Part shown: piece after piece, positions 1 through 12,900 of the stretch
How the letters are laid out: each line of letters begins with the position of its first letter
How positions within the stretch are numbered: the stretch's first letter is position 1
NCBI RefSeq assembly: GCF_032854445.1
Contig: NC_088304.1
Coordinates: 15,353,850-15,417,849, forward strand
Origin: Liolophura sinensis
Lineage: Eukaryota; Mollusca; Polyplacophora; Chitonida; Chitonidae
DNA length: 64,000 nucleotides
Reading direction: 5' to 3'
The notes under the pieces: generated by a model
What the model saw: only the letters and a program-made list of their open reading frames with translations
Databases searched by the model: none
Told to the model about the DNA's origin: nothing
Position numbers and translations under genes: made by a program

Positions 1-1269
1 GTAAGTCACTTCATCATCAGTCAGGCTCAAGTTAAAATTGACATTCACTACTGTCAGTTTTGAACTTTCACCACGTCTGTGTCACGCACATTCATTCTGT
101 TGTATCTATTTCTCTCTGCAGGCTCATTCATTAACACTGCAGTATAAACCTCAAAATGAGTTGGGACCAAGAAAGATTCTGATCTCAAACATTGAAAATG
201 ACATCTTCACTGCATGCAATTTTTTTTATGAAATACAGCTCAAAATGATGCTTTCTGAGAGCATGGGTGGATGAAAGAAATTCGTAAGGAAATTAAACTT
301 TTATTGTTAAACCGTTTCTGTTCAGTTTTAATACTTGTTTTAATACAGCTTGATCAGTTTGGGCGCCAAACGTTTTGGTCGCCCAAAGCTCGAAATAAAT
401 AAATACAAGCCTTACACACTGTTGACAGGTCTTTGTTTGCATAGTGCTCTATGGTACTGACAATCCTTGCATTTATATATTTGTCTCAGTGCCTTTATAT
501 ATATATATATATATATATGTATACTTGACTTCTTGCTGTGGATGAAAATTTGTGACAGTTTGTAAAGTTCGTCTGTTTGAATTTAATATATATACACATA
601 TATGTACTTGCCAAAAACCAAGGCATAGTTTACTGCCCAAACTGGTTTCTTCCACTGATATATCTGACAGCCACCCTGTACTAAAACTTTAAAATCATTA
701 CACTGTACCACAGCTACATTTAAACATAATTCAAAACTAAGAGTAAAAGTAAAAGTTTTGAATGAGCAGCCGTAGATATTTAAACAAATATATCCACTCA
801 GTGAGCACTTGTGGATTAGCTCAGCCCTGAAGTGATTCATGCAATTGACGTGTTGTTTGACTCCTTCCATGCTCAGGTGAGCCTTACCTGACAGGTACAT
901 ATTAAGTCGTTAATGCTTCGTTATCTCAGGCTTTCATCCCTGATCACCGGTTGAGATCCTGTAAGCATTATCACATTTTAACATCTGTGTGGAGATCAGT
1001 TCAATAAATCATCGAAATAAATTGATCTACGTCTTTGATATCCATTGTGATCAGCCATCTGAAAACATTCACAATGTGTAAATCAGATAATATTTTTTTG
1101 GTTTTCCTCAGTCATCTTTCACACATTTATATTGTATACTGAATACTGCCCTGACTGACTACAAGAAAGGGCCTGGCGACCTGGAGTTTTTATCTAGAAC
1201 GGTGAATGAGGAGATATGGAAATCTGTGAATTCTTGTTGATGTGGCTATGAATTGAATAGCGTGATTAT

Positions 1270-1494
1270 CCTAAACGACCTAAGAATTTGTCCATGACTA
1301 ACTTACTTTATTTCGCCAGATTCTGCGAGTTTTATTGATTTTTAGAAAAGTGCTTTGAGAGGTGTTTGGAAGATAGGATGATATCCTGCTAGGAAAATGT
1401 AAATTCTAGCACCAAAAGTAATATCTTATGGCATTTATTTGCCTCCAAAAATTCTTTTTTGTGGAGGAGTTTTTTGGTCAATTACAGCATCTAA
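1270..1494 (+). mobile_element. R2: short inverted-repeat element (MITE-like), copy a
   Basis: One of five related copies of about 215-225 bp. Ends are CCTAAACGACCTAAG and its rough complement TTTTTTGGTCAATTA. Shared internal landmarks are GATTCTG..AGTTTT, AGGATGATATCCT and TAATATCTTATGGCATTTATTTGCC. No coding capacity. Old and diverged. Confidence 0.65.
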
Positions 1495-1663
1495 CACGTT
1501 TATTATTACTTATACGTGTGCTTAAGTACAATTCATTGAGCCAGCCATGTACATGCACATCTTCCATCTTAATCTACTTCTCAACTAGATCTGTGTTACT
1601 TTTAATGACAACCATGTACCCACCTGGAGTTACTGTGTGTATACAGTATACTGTATTCATTGA

Positions 1664-1698
1664 ATATTAGAGACTTCTAGTTAGAAGGTCTCTAATAT
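1664..1698. repeat. Short near-perfect hairpin
   Basis: ATATTAGAGAC pairs with GTCTCTAATAT, and the inner TTCTA pairs with TAGAA apart from one bulge, around a tiny loop. Confidence 0.8.
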
Positions 1699-2859
1699 GT
1701 CATGCCATCCTTCATGTACAATGTCATGAAATTAAAATGTTCACAACCACTGCTGTAGTTGTCCTCCAAATATAAACAAGGCTGCAGTGAGGTACAAGGA
1801 AAAATTTCTAGGCCAGTATAGGCAAAACTGGCAGTGTTTTTGTACATGTTTTGTACATGTGTATACATGTTTATATATCTGTACAATTGTAACCTTGTAA
1901 GTACTTATTGAATATTATATGTGTATGCATATACATGTATGTAACTCTTGTTGGAGTTTTCATACAAGGAGTTGTCCTGAAGACATTTCACCGCTGATCA
2001 GACAAGGTCAGTGCCCACTTTCACAAAACATTGTAGATCAAATTTTTCTAGTAAATGACGTGACTTTATGGGACTATAACCTGTAGATAACGTTTTTTTG
2101 CCAGCAAAGGTATGAGAAATATGACTTACGAAGTCTTGTGAAAGTGCCGCAGATGTTTGAATGCAATTCTCAGAGGGTTGGGTGTGACCTGCATGATGTC
2201 AGGAGACTTGTCAATGTATATATACGTGTACGCGTCATTCTGTTAGCCAGAGGGTGCCAATGCCCTGTTGAAAATTAATTCTGGTTAAATGAAAAATTTG
2301 TAAAACTCCTTCTCGTCTGTATCAAGATGGTCCAGAGCTGTGAACTCATTTGTTCTCCACATAATTACACCCCAATTATCGGTGTACGTGTGCTCAGAAA
2401 ACATTGATGAAGTACACACGCACTGCAACGTCACAGAACAAAATGATGCATTATACTGTCATTTGGACCTTTCGTGTAATTTGTCCTTGAGTCTCTCATT
2501 CCTGGACCACTCTTTGAGTATGATGGAAAATTCATGTTCCTATCAAGTAAATAAATAAATAAATCCTGTTTTACTATTGATGTCATTCTTATTATCTCAT
2601 CCTGAAGGTTGGTATGTACTGTACATTTCTACCTCTTGCAGTGCATGTACGTGCACATTTGTTATCAGCATGATCTATGTCTATGTAGGGCTGATGTTAT
2701 CATCAAGAGTTGCCTCCCCTGAAACAGGCATAGATACCTTAACTTCTCAACCATTTCACCTATGAATGGGCAACTTTTAGTGCAGTTTACACACATTTTG
2801 AGACACAGAATATGCTTGAATAACACCTGGCAAACAGTCCAATATTTTGAAGAATTGCA

Positions 2860-2864
<5 letters not shown>

Positions 2865-2920
<56 letters not shown>
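2865..2920. repeat. (TA)n microsatellite
   Basis: About 27 uninterrupted TA dinucleotides. Similar but shorter or interrupted tracts occur at 496-518, 10032-10060, 10195-10217 and 55138-55150. Confidence 0.95.
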
Positions 2921-2927
<7 letters not shown>

Positions 2928-4070
2928 GTGTTATAAAAGACATTTAATACAAGGTTACCAGCTACATATACAGTACTGCAAAAATAGTGATCACTATATT
3001 TTGGGCATATCTTTCACATGTGATCTCCGTTCTACGTGGGGTACATATTTGCGGTGATAATCTCTACTTTCTTGTAGTACTTGTACATGTTTTTATCAGT
3101 TTATGATGGATAACATGCACACAGCCATGCTTGATTGCCGTTCATGGAAGATAGAACTTAAAGAACCTGTGTAAAATAGATGTGATTGAGTTTATCATGG
3201 CATTGTTTAGTTTAAGATTCATTTCAGCCAACTTCCTAACAGGCTGTTGATCTGGCATAGAAGTGTAGGCATGTTTATGTATCAGGGTGTCCAGTAACTG
3301 CATGGGTATTTACCGTGACTTGTGGTTGATAGTACTCTCAGTCTTCTAGAAATGAATGTAATCAAGAATGTTTCAATTAAAGTTTGACTGACTGAGTAGT
3401 TGGGCTGTGCTAGGGAAGATTTGTTAATGTAGAATTTCTGGTAATAGAAATGAAATGCACATGACAGTCATCAAAGTACCGACAGATTCTGTCGGGGTTT
3501 TTTTGATCAAGCCTTCAAATACCATTTTACAGAACTATGCAGAATCAGTTTTCAGTTTTCTAAGCTGCTTTAATACATGTATGTACACGCTTTTAGACAT
3601 TCATGTAGACATGTGCTTGCGTCTGTTGTCATGTTTTAATAATGGGAAAAGTTATAAACTATGGACTCCTTAGCAAGGCTGTTCCTTGTGACTTTCATAT
3701 TTTCATGTAGCTAAATGTATTTATTTCGCCTGCTAATAGACACATAGTAGAGAACGTGGTTTTATTAATTGCCTACTGGACTAGATGTATTTTATAAATA
3801 ATACGTGCGTTCATTTGTTAAATGAAATAATGGACTTGCACTGTACATGTGTGTATTTGTGTGTGTGCAAAATTGTAATTCAGGGGGGACAACTCTGATT
3901 GACATCTTAATAGTTTAATAGACTTGGCAGTCAGCAATCCATGTATGAAGTACAGTGTTTTTTTGTAAAGTGTTTATATTTTATATTGACATTGCGTACA
4001 TAATGTACATGTGCATTTAAACACAGGCTTGGTAAACAGTTCTGCCTTGTGTAGTGGGTATGTGTGAGCA

Positions 4071-4522
4071 TAGCCTCAGGTGGCTACTTCGACTCCTCTT
4101 TGTATTAAACTGACAGAGTATCACAGCCACTGGGGGAACCAGTGGTAAACCATACACCAATTCACGCCGTGTCCTCTAAGTCCTTTCCAAACAATCTCTG
4201 CAGTCCAAAAGTGGTTTTTACATCTCAGTTCGCCCGCCCATACAGCGTCTCATGTATATTCCACTTGATAAGGACACACGAAACCCAAATTCACCTCACA
4301 GTCATCGGTAAAGCAGCGGCCATTTTGCCTTCGCCGCAGTTATGGGTCTTGATAAAGTTATTGTTCCTCGATTGGGCATGTGCGTTAAACCCGAAAAGAC
4401 AAGCCCATTGGCTGCCTTGTATAGAAATTGTCTGTGTATGGTTTACAATTGGTTCCCCCTGTGGCTACAATACTCCACCAGCCCAATGTAAAGAGATGAG
4501 CTGAAGTAGCCACCTGGGGCTA
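4071..4522. mobile_element. 452-bp foldback transposon with 9-bp target duplication (Mutator-like MITE?)
   Basis: Flanked by identical GTGTGAGCA at 4062-4070 and 4523-4531. Its ends, TAGCCTCAGGTGGC at 4071 and GCCACCTGGGGCTA ending at 4522, are inverted. The inverted match continues imperfectly for about 85 bp each side (4071-4155 with 4436-4522), including GGTTTAC and GGTTCCCCC. A 9-bp duplication with long inverted ends fits non-autonomous Mutator-like elements; the family call is inference. The internal open frame at 4142-4504 has no transposase motif. Confidence 0.8.
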
Positions 4523-5192
4523 GTGTGAGCAGTGCTGCATTACCAGGAACAATGTATTACTTTAAGATCACAGCTTAGCTATGTACACATCCCCATCATC
4601 CTGTCTTGTACAGTGTCTGATTTCCTAAACGCTGTATCTGTGAATGTATTGAGGGCCAGCTGCACAGCTGGTCCATCTGTCAAGGCGAAAGACAAGAAAA
4701 AGGAGATATTAGTCATGTGAACTCCATCAGTATGCATTCCATCACCTGTGTTTGTGCGTCCGCTTCAGGGGAGGTAGATTCAGGGTCAACCAAGGGGGGT
4801 GGGGTGGGGGGTCACACCTACATGCACAGGTAAGACTTTAAAAAAGAGGAAGTTATAGCTTCTTCACTTGGCGTTCAGCATTAAGAGGATAGTGCATCGA
4901 CAGGTTGACTGGTATCATTTTAATGGCTCGGACAAGGCGTTCCTTCTGTAAGTCGTCTCATTGAAGCAGCACTAGATAAAAGAGCGATGGAAGTCCATCC
5001 TGCAAGAAGGAGGCACATTACATTTACTGTAATGGCTCCTTCCTCATCACATGGCTGTAAAATTGTTAAGTATAACATTAAAACCCCTCAGCACTCATTC
5101 ACCTGTGTTTTTCAGTGAGAGAGAACATGCATTTTTTTGTGTTCATTTTATTCATATGTGTGATGTACATGTAAGTAGAGGACAATAGTTGC

Positions 5193-5220
5193 ATTTTACA
5201 TTTTTTAAAAAATGTAAAAT
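5193..5220. repeat. 28-bp perfect palindrome
   Basis: ATTTTACATTTTTT is followed directly by its exact complement, with no spacer. It could extrude as a hairpin. Function unknown. Confidence 0.9.
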
Positions 5221-6793
5221 AGTATGAAATACTGTTTATAATGATTCATGTCACAGCTTATACATATATGTATACACAGTATGTACCTCCGGAACAGAAG
5301 AGTGTCAAGAATACAGTAAATCCTGTGTAATAGCATGGAATTTATAACCAACGAACTAATCTCCTTGCAATACTAAATTGTTGAAAAAAAACCCAACTTA
5401 TTATGACATTGAAAGTGATCAACGGTAAAACACACATCACTTTATGAGTATGCAGAACGTATGAAAAACTACATCAAATTATCAAGGTTTTACTGTAAGG
5501 GTTTGATGGCCAGAAGAGATGGCTAAACCTTATGTCGAGGGAATTCTACGCACATACATCAGACGTTCAATTACTTGTCTGTCTTCTTGGCTTGTGCCTC
5601 ACTGTTCATAAAAAAAAAAGAATGGTACACAGGATTGCACCATGGCAACAGATTCATGCTCTATGGGGCTCCCTGACTTAGTCAATGTGGGGTGCTTTTT
5701 TTTGGGTGGGGGGAACGCGGATTGTTTGATCACTACAGACACCATGGCTCATGCAGACTTGTGGTTTAGTAATTGACGTCTACTGTTGTGTGCATCAGCT
5801 ATGTGTAAAACAGACCAGCTGGATAACTGATGTAGTCTTTATATTATTGAAGAATGTGGAGAAGAATCCAGCTGCTCTGAGATATGTTAACACAACCTGA
5901 AATCCTTACATTACACATGGACATTGACGTCAGTTTGTAATGTCAGAATTCACAGCGGAGACTTGTAACCATGTGTATTTTTTGGGGGTGCCATGACGGT
6001 GTCAGCATTGGAGCACATGTCAAATGGTTTACCTGATGAATTATAGCAAGAGTGTTTAATACTGCAATGTACAATATAAAAATATGTAATAACGTTTTAT
6101 TGCTTTTGGCCGTTAACTTGGATGGACCTCACATTTCTATGTATACACATGGGAAAAAAAGTGAAATTGATTATATTCCTGTAGTTATGAAGTTTGCTGG
6201 AGTTTTTTTACAGAATACATTACGTACAAGTGACAGTCACATTTACCGTCATTGTCTGTATTTATCAGTATTCCCTGAACAATGGTAACACTATAAAGTG
6301 AAAGGATCAATTTTTAGGGCTTTCTGTGGAATTGTATGTCAGCTTTTGTACAAAAAATGTGTTTCTTTTAGTTTTGACTCAAATTACTGCTGCCATTGGT
6401 TACAGTACAAGAAGGCTCAAATCAATATACCTCTGCACATACATGCAATTCATACAGTATCTTATTCCGATATACTGTATGTCAGGAATATACATTGTAT
6501 ATTGTGAAGAAAGCGTGTAATACATTCAGGCTTACGGTGTTTCCTTGAGCACAGTATCTTATAATACTGGCCGCTGTTATGTAAGTGAAATGTTCTTGAG
6601 TGTTGTGTAGAACATAAATCAAATAAATAAAATAAATAAGGCCTCATTTTCTTCTGAGAGAGAATGAATGAATGATTATGGTTTACAGTTCACAGTTTTC
6701 CAGCCATTTCGTGGCAAACCTTTTGAGAGAGTGATAACGCTGTATTTTGAGAGTAAATACCTGTGCATCCAGCTGCTGTCAATACTTTGAGCA

Positions 6794-7541
6794 TACCAGT
6801 GTACATGTTTACATGGCATACCAGTGTACATGTCTATATGGCATACCAGTGTACATGTTTACATGGCATACCAGTGTACATGTCTACATGACATACCAGT
6901 GTACATGTCTACATGGCATACCAGTGTACATGTTTACATGGCATACCAGTGTACATGATTACATGGCATACCAGTGTACATGTTTACATGGCATACCAGT
7001 GTACATGATTACATGGCATACCAGTGTACATGTTTACATGGCATACCAGTGTACATGTCTACATGAGATACCAGTGTACATGTCTACATGACATACCAGT
7101 GTACATGTTTACATGGCATACCAGTGTACATGTCTACATGACATACCGGTGTACATGTTTACATGGCATACCAGTGTACATGTTTACATGGCATACCAGT
7201 GTACATGATTACATGGCATACCAGTGTACATGTCTACATGGCATACCAGTGTACATGTCTACATGACATACCAGTGTACATGTTTACATGGCATACCAGT
7301 GTACATGTTTACATGGCATACCAGTGTACATGTCTACATGGCATACCAGTGTACATGTTTACATGGCATACCAGTGTACATGTCTACATGACATACCAGT
7401 GTACATGTCTACATGGCATACCAGTGTACATGTTTACATGGCATACCAGTGTACATGTCTACATGAGATACCAGTGTACATGTCTACATGGCATACCAGT
7501 GTACATGTTTACATGGCATACCAGTGTACATGTTTACATGG
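6794..7541. repeat. 25-bp minisatellite, about 30 copies
   Basis: Unit resembles GCATACCAGTGTACATG followed by TTTACATG (variants TCT, ATT). Very uniform, so young or homogenised. Because 25 is not a multiple of 3, each frame cycles through a 25-residue pattern without stops; the long open frames here are artefacts. Confidence 0.95.
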
Positions 7542-7618
7542 TTGACGACATACATGTATTCGCCTGTTGCAGATATAAGAACATGGATGTGTTGATTGCA
7601 AACACTAAAAGTAATGTA

Positions 7619-7838
7619 CCTAAATTACCTCAAACTTCGTCCACAAAAGTGCATTTTTAGAGGCAAATAATTGTCATAAAATACTATGTTGAAACTGAAA
7701 CTTGCAATTTCCAGTAGAATATCATCCCATGGTACAAACAAACCTCATAACACCTTTCTACAATCAATAAATAGCACTCTCAGGAATCAGGAAATATGGG
7801 CAAGCTAAGTCCTGGACAGAATTTCTGGCCATTTACGG
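7619..7838 (-). mobile_element. R2 element, copy b, reverse orientation
   Basis: Starts CCTAAATTACCTCAAA and ends GGCCATTTACGG. It carries reverse complements of the R2 internal blocks, such as AGAGGCAAATAATTGTC and TAGAATATCATCCCATGG. Confidence 0.65.
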
Positions 7839-8642
7839 AATATTTATGTATATATTAAGTTTTTCATTTTAGATAAGCTGAAGACTTTCTGGTGCTTACC
7901 CATAAACGTTGTTCATAAAATCAACCCAGGAAGTGCAATGAGCTTTCTTTCCTTCTCTTTGGTAAACAGGTACTTCCTTTTAATTCCCCCTGCTGAAGAC
8001 CACAAGATTTATTGGGCTAATAAACTTGATTTACTGCTAACAAATGGTTCTTAAGACCAACCCTGTTTCCACTGGACAACTGGCTTGTTGACTAATCTAG
8101 ACTTGACTTGAGATAGTGGCCAGTGGCCTGTTTTCATAGACTTCAGAAGCTTTCCAAATAAAACTGTAGATAAATATACCACCAGTAAAAAGGGGGTTTG
8201 ATTCTCAAACACTCAAGAGAGAGTTCACAATACGGGTAACAACCAGGTAGCACCCACCCATTGATACCCTCAACGACTTTCTGAGGTCAGTGTTTTGGGT
8301 TTATACTTCAGCCACTGTTAAAACATGTTTTATTTTTAGCTGAAGTCTGAGCCTCTAATGACAGTTTTCCATTTCTCATTTGGCTGTATCATGTAAAAGA
8401 CTTCCCCTAATGGGCTTAAGCACTTTGCTTGATAATTTTGACAGCTGTGACTTAGCCCTGCAGGGGTTTTATTGCATTTTGACAACTAAATAATAGTTTC
8501 TATCTGAAGGATAGATTATGATAGTTTTAAAAATTTTAACCATGGGTACATGAAATACATTTATTAAACTTATTTATGACTGTCCAGTAAAATGTAGACC
8601 ATATTCAGTTGAGTGTGTTACTGTTGAATAAGTTAAGCTTGT

Positions 8643-8663
8643 ATATATATATATGCACATATG

Positions 8664-8714
<51 letters not shown>
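8643..8714. repeat. (TA)n microsatellite, interrupted
   Basis: TA run broken once by TGCACATATGTATG. Confidence 0.95.
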
Positions 8715-8719
<5 letters not shown>

Positions 8720-9814
8720 TATAGGTACGTTCATCTACTGCTACTTCTACATGTATGAGTGGAGTGCACCCCCCTCTCTGTAGCCTCAGTGTACTGATCA
8801 TGAATGGGGGTTTTCTGAAGATGCTTGTCTTAAGTTGATGGGTTAGCTAGGTCTGGTGTAGTGGACGGGCCTTAGACTTTGGGTACACAGCACTGATCCG
8901 TGGACAGCCCGTGGATTTAGGGTTAAGGGCAGGTAACAAGGCATCGTTGCCTGGCGTGTCCAGATATATTGATAAGGTGTTTTGTTGTGTACAACATACA
9001 ACTGTATGTGTACATATAGAGGGCACTTGTCTGGGACAACAAGTTAGGAACTTGTGTTAGAATTCATCTAGTGTGGTTGTTAAGTCTTATCAGGTTTGGA
9101 GCAGGTATAGAGGAGGCGGCGGCCAGGTAATTTACTGTCACAACTGTCAGATGTGTCCTGAAAATGTCACCAAAGACGTTGGGATAAGCATCTACACTGG
9201 AATACGGGTAGCTGAGAAAATGTAGCAGGACATGACAACACCTGGTTAAGCACCTGAAGTTTGGGAGAGATTACATGTACCTGTCAGCTGTGATGACTGT
9301 CATTACCTGGTGAATTACAGAATAGTTGTTACCGCAGAGCGAAATGTGACTTGGATACAGAAGTCTTGGGGATGTGAACCGGAGTGCTCCCATTGTGGCT
9401 GCTCTAATGAAGTTCTTCAAGAGATTTGTCAAAGTGTGATTCTTGTGTCCGTGGAATCGTGGAACACCTCCGAGTATTGTTGGATGTTTTGGAATCAGAA
9501 AGGAGGATCTGTCTGATATATGTTAAAGATTTTACTGGCTTTTATTTCTACTAGGTGTAACCTACATGTACAAGTACCTGTCAGACTTGACACTGATGCT
9601 CCCTGATTTTCACCCCTGAGGCTTTGAAACCTGCCCGTTTAGGATGATAATGTACATGTACATCAGTAAAAAAAGAGATTTTTTTATATCTGCACAAAAT
9701 ACATGTCAACCAAAAATGTATTTTGCTTGATGTGTTAAAAGAGTTTCATCCCAAAAGGAAATAATATCTTAAATATTGACAAGTGTGAAGAATTTTGTAT
9801 AATATCGTGAGAGC

Positions 9815-9907
9815 ATGGCAGCGGCTACTGTCAGTCCCAAACAAGTGACAAACATGAGGTCAAAGGTCAAACCAAAGCCTCTTGGAATACCAAAGAGGAA
9901 ATCCTGG
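9815..9907 (+). CDS. MYO18A: Exon 1: alternative first coding exon of a short isoform
   Basis: Codes 31 residues beginning [10 protein letters not shown], rich in Lys and Arg, and ends at a strong donor (GTAAGT at 9908). An in-frame TAA at 9800-9802 and the lack of a good acceptor just upstream make 9815 the probable start. It joins exon 2 in phase 0. In vertebrate MYO18A, long isoforms carry N-terminal KE-rich and PDZ regions that short isoforms lack. By inference this exon starts the PDZ-less form, and the long form would come from exons before the window. The coding sequence contains AGGTCAAAGGTCA at 9857-9869. The next intron, 9908-18025, is described separately. Confidence 0.75.
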
Positions 9908-12900
9908 GTAAGTTTGTCATGTATGGTATCACCAATGAGGTGCAGGCCTTCCTATCTTGATGTGTAAACATTTATAGCGATTGACAATTGCTGCCAAAGT
10001 ACATGTACATGTATATATAAGTATTTTCCAAATATATATATATATATGTATATATTTATATGCCTTCTCAACTTTCTACATTCTGTTATATTCCAGAAAT
10101 ATAACAGAATGTAGAAAGTTGAGAAGGCGTTTTATTATTTTTTTCGTATGTAAATTCTCCTCACCAAAGGGTCTTTCTCTGTTTCTTCAAATATATTTAT
10201 ATATATATATATACATATACATGACATGTGCCGTTGAAATTTCATTGATGTATGTAGGTTATAGGAAGATTCCTCTTGAGTAACTGACTAGAGTTGCATA
10301 ACAACTACACTAAATTGAAAGTGAAACTAAATGCACAGTTGCAGTCCACCATATTGCATGTGTTTTTAATTTGTGAATTATTCAGTATGAGCGTTACACA
10401 CTTCGGGTGTGCTTCAGCGTTTGAAATTTGAGCTATGACAGACTCTTATGTTTCCAGTATAAATACAGCATGAAGGTTAAAATCTTTGAGTAAAGTCCTG
10501 CGTATTTATTTCCTTACCTGGAGCCGTCAACAGCTTTTAGACTAATTAGCAACAGGTCAGCAGACGAGCGCACAACCCACAAGTTTTGAGCCGGCTGTCC
10601 AGAGTGTTCGTGTAATTGAGAAATAGTTGGGGATTTGCGCTCATACATTTATGGCCAGGGGAGAAAGTTTACTTTGGAATTGTCAGAGGATAACGCTAAG
10701 ATGCTGACAGAGCAACCACGAGTTTCCATGGAAACCCGCCAAAACAGATTGGCAATTTTTGTTGAGGTCTTGGAGGATTTGGTGTATCCATGTTAATGTA
10801 CCTGTAATCAGCTGATGTAAGTTTGTTGGGGAGCAGGTGAAAAATATCAGGATAAATGGCCTTTGGAATGAGGATATTCAGGTTTTTGTCTCTGCTCTTG
10901 AAATGTATCCACAGGATTCTTGTGTTGATTTACAGCTTTGTTTTTGCTCGTAGAGACAAGGATTGGGTCATTATAAAGTTAAAATATATGCATGCATGTG
11001 AAATAGTTCTGTCAAAATGTACATTTATCCTCAGGAAAAGAAATAAGGTGGGGGAATTTTTTTTTTTTTTTCAAACAGTTGTCTGGCTATTTGTCACCTT
11101 TAAAAAATTCACGGCCACATTTTGCTGCAGAATTTTAGCTAGTTTTGTTGAGACAATGTTTTTGCATGTACATCTACATGTACATGTAACTGTCATGTGC
11201 AAAACAGATGGGGTTTTATACATTCTGCTAGAAGGTCCCTCCAGATGATAACCTGACAAACATCCCACACTTGGGCCTCAGCTGTACCCCCTCCCCAGCA
11301 GCATCCCTGCCCCTCCCCAGCTGTACCTGTCTGTCTGAGGTCAGTCTGCTAACCTGCCCTGACAGCTTGCCCTCAGGCTGTACACCCCACTATTCTGGGT
11401 GCTCAGTTATCAAGATCTACAGCTGTGCAGGAGGAATGAGGTCATGGGCGAGGGGGTTTCCACATTTTGACCATATGCATACCTATATATACATGTATAT
11501 ACCCCTTTCTTTGGCTTTCTGGTACAACCACATAATTTTAATATATGTACATATAACCATGCTTGACACTTCATACATGTACATGTAGCCGTGCTTGACT
11601 CTTCATACATGTACATGTTACCATACTTTATACTTCATACATGTACATGTTACTATGCTTGACACATACATGTACATGTTACCATGCTTGACACTTCATA
11701 CATGTACATGTAGCTGTGCTTGACACTTCATACATGTACATGTTACCATACTTGATACTTCATACATGTACATGTTACTATGCTTGACACATACATGTAC
11801 ATGTTACCATGCTTGACACTTCATACATGTACATGTTATCATGTTTGACACTTCATACAGCAGTATTATTAGGGTTGTGTACAGCAGTGTTATCAGGGTT
11901 GTGTACAGTAGTGTTATCAGGGTTGTGTACAGCAGTGTTATCAGTGTTGTGTACAGCAGTGTTATCAGGGTTGTGTGCAGCAGTGTTATCAAGGTTGTGT
12001 ACAGCAATGTTATCAGGGTTGTGTACAGTGGTGTTATCAGGGTTGTGTACAGTAGTGTTATCAGGGTAGTGTACAGCAGTGTTATCAGGGAAGTGTACAG
12101 CAGTGTTATCAGGGAAGTGTACAGGAGTGTTATCAGATTTGTGTACTGCAGTGTTATCAGGGTTGTGTACAGCAGTGTTATCAGGGATGTGTACAGCAGT
12201 GTTATCAGGGAAGTGTACAGCAGTGTTATCAGGGTTGTGTACAGCAGTGTTATCAGGGTTGTGTACAGCAGTGTTATCAGGGTTGTGTACAGCAGTGTTA
12301 TCAATGTTATCAGGGTTGTGTACAGTAGTGTTATCAGGGTTGTGTACAGGAGTGTTGTCAGGGTTGTGTACCGCATTGTTATGAGGGTTGTGTACAGGAG
12401 CCTGTTTGTATACTTACTTCAGAAAAACGAACTGGTATACATGTACCGGGTAGGTCAAAGGAATCTTTAGATTTATGAATTTTGAGAAGTAAACATCAGT
12501 AATTTTTCTTAAACATATTCAGTTGATTTCATACTTGTGTCCTTTCTGAGGACACCAAAAGGGACACTCAAAAAGGACACCATAAGGCCCTATATGTACA
12601 TGTAAATCAAGTACTGTTTGTCCAGTTTAAGTTTGTTCCAAAAGACCAGTTTTTGCACGTATCATTTTTGGGAAGGGCAGTTTGGGAGGCCTTGGTGCTC
12701 CTATTTCAGCAGTGTGACGAATGTCATTTTTAACTTTCCTGAACAACTCCACAGGTGAAGCTGTGCGTGTTTGTATTTTAGACGGCTCCTATTGTCTACG
12801 ACTATGTAAGGCATTCAGAGGGATTAGGCTTGCATGAATCTAACATCTCAGGTCATAACTCATGTGCTGCTATGGGTAGGGGACCACCTGCAAATGACAC

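Larger units (their letters stand above)
1..9814. other. Non-coding 5' flank or long-isoform intron
   Basis: No ORF here shows family similarity or exon-like splice signals. It opens with GTAAGT at 1-6, which fits a donor of an exon ending just before the window. Contents are AT-rich sequence, TA microsatellites, an R2 element (1270-1494), a 452-bp foldback element (4071-4522), a 25-bp minisatellite (6794-7541), a reverse R2 element (7619-7838) and SINE scraps. Confidence 0.6.

Noticed and set aside
4142-4504. 120-residue open frame
   Set aside because: Lies within the 452-bp foldback element; no transposase motif.
7163-7660. 165-residue open frame (MAYQCTCLHG repeats)
   Set aside because: Made entirely of the 25-bp minisatellite; no stop occurs because the unit lacks one in any frame.
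11804-12470. Long open frames on both strands (190 and 209 residues)
   Set aside because: Product of a 24-bp repeat with period divisible by three; no domain, no splice logic.
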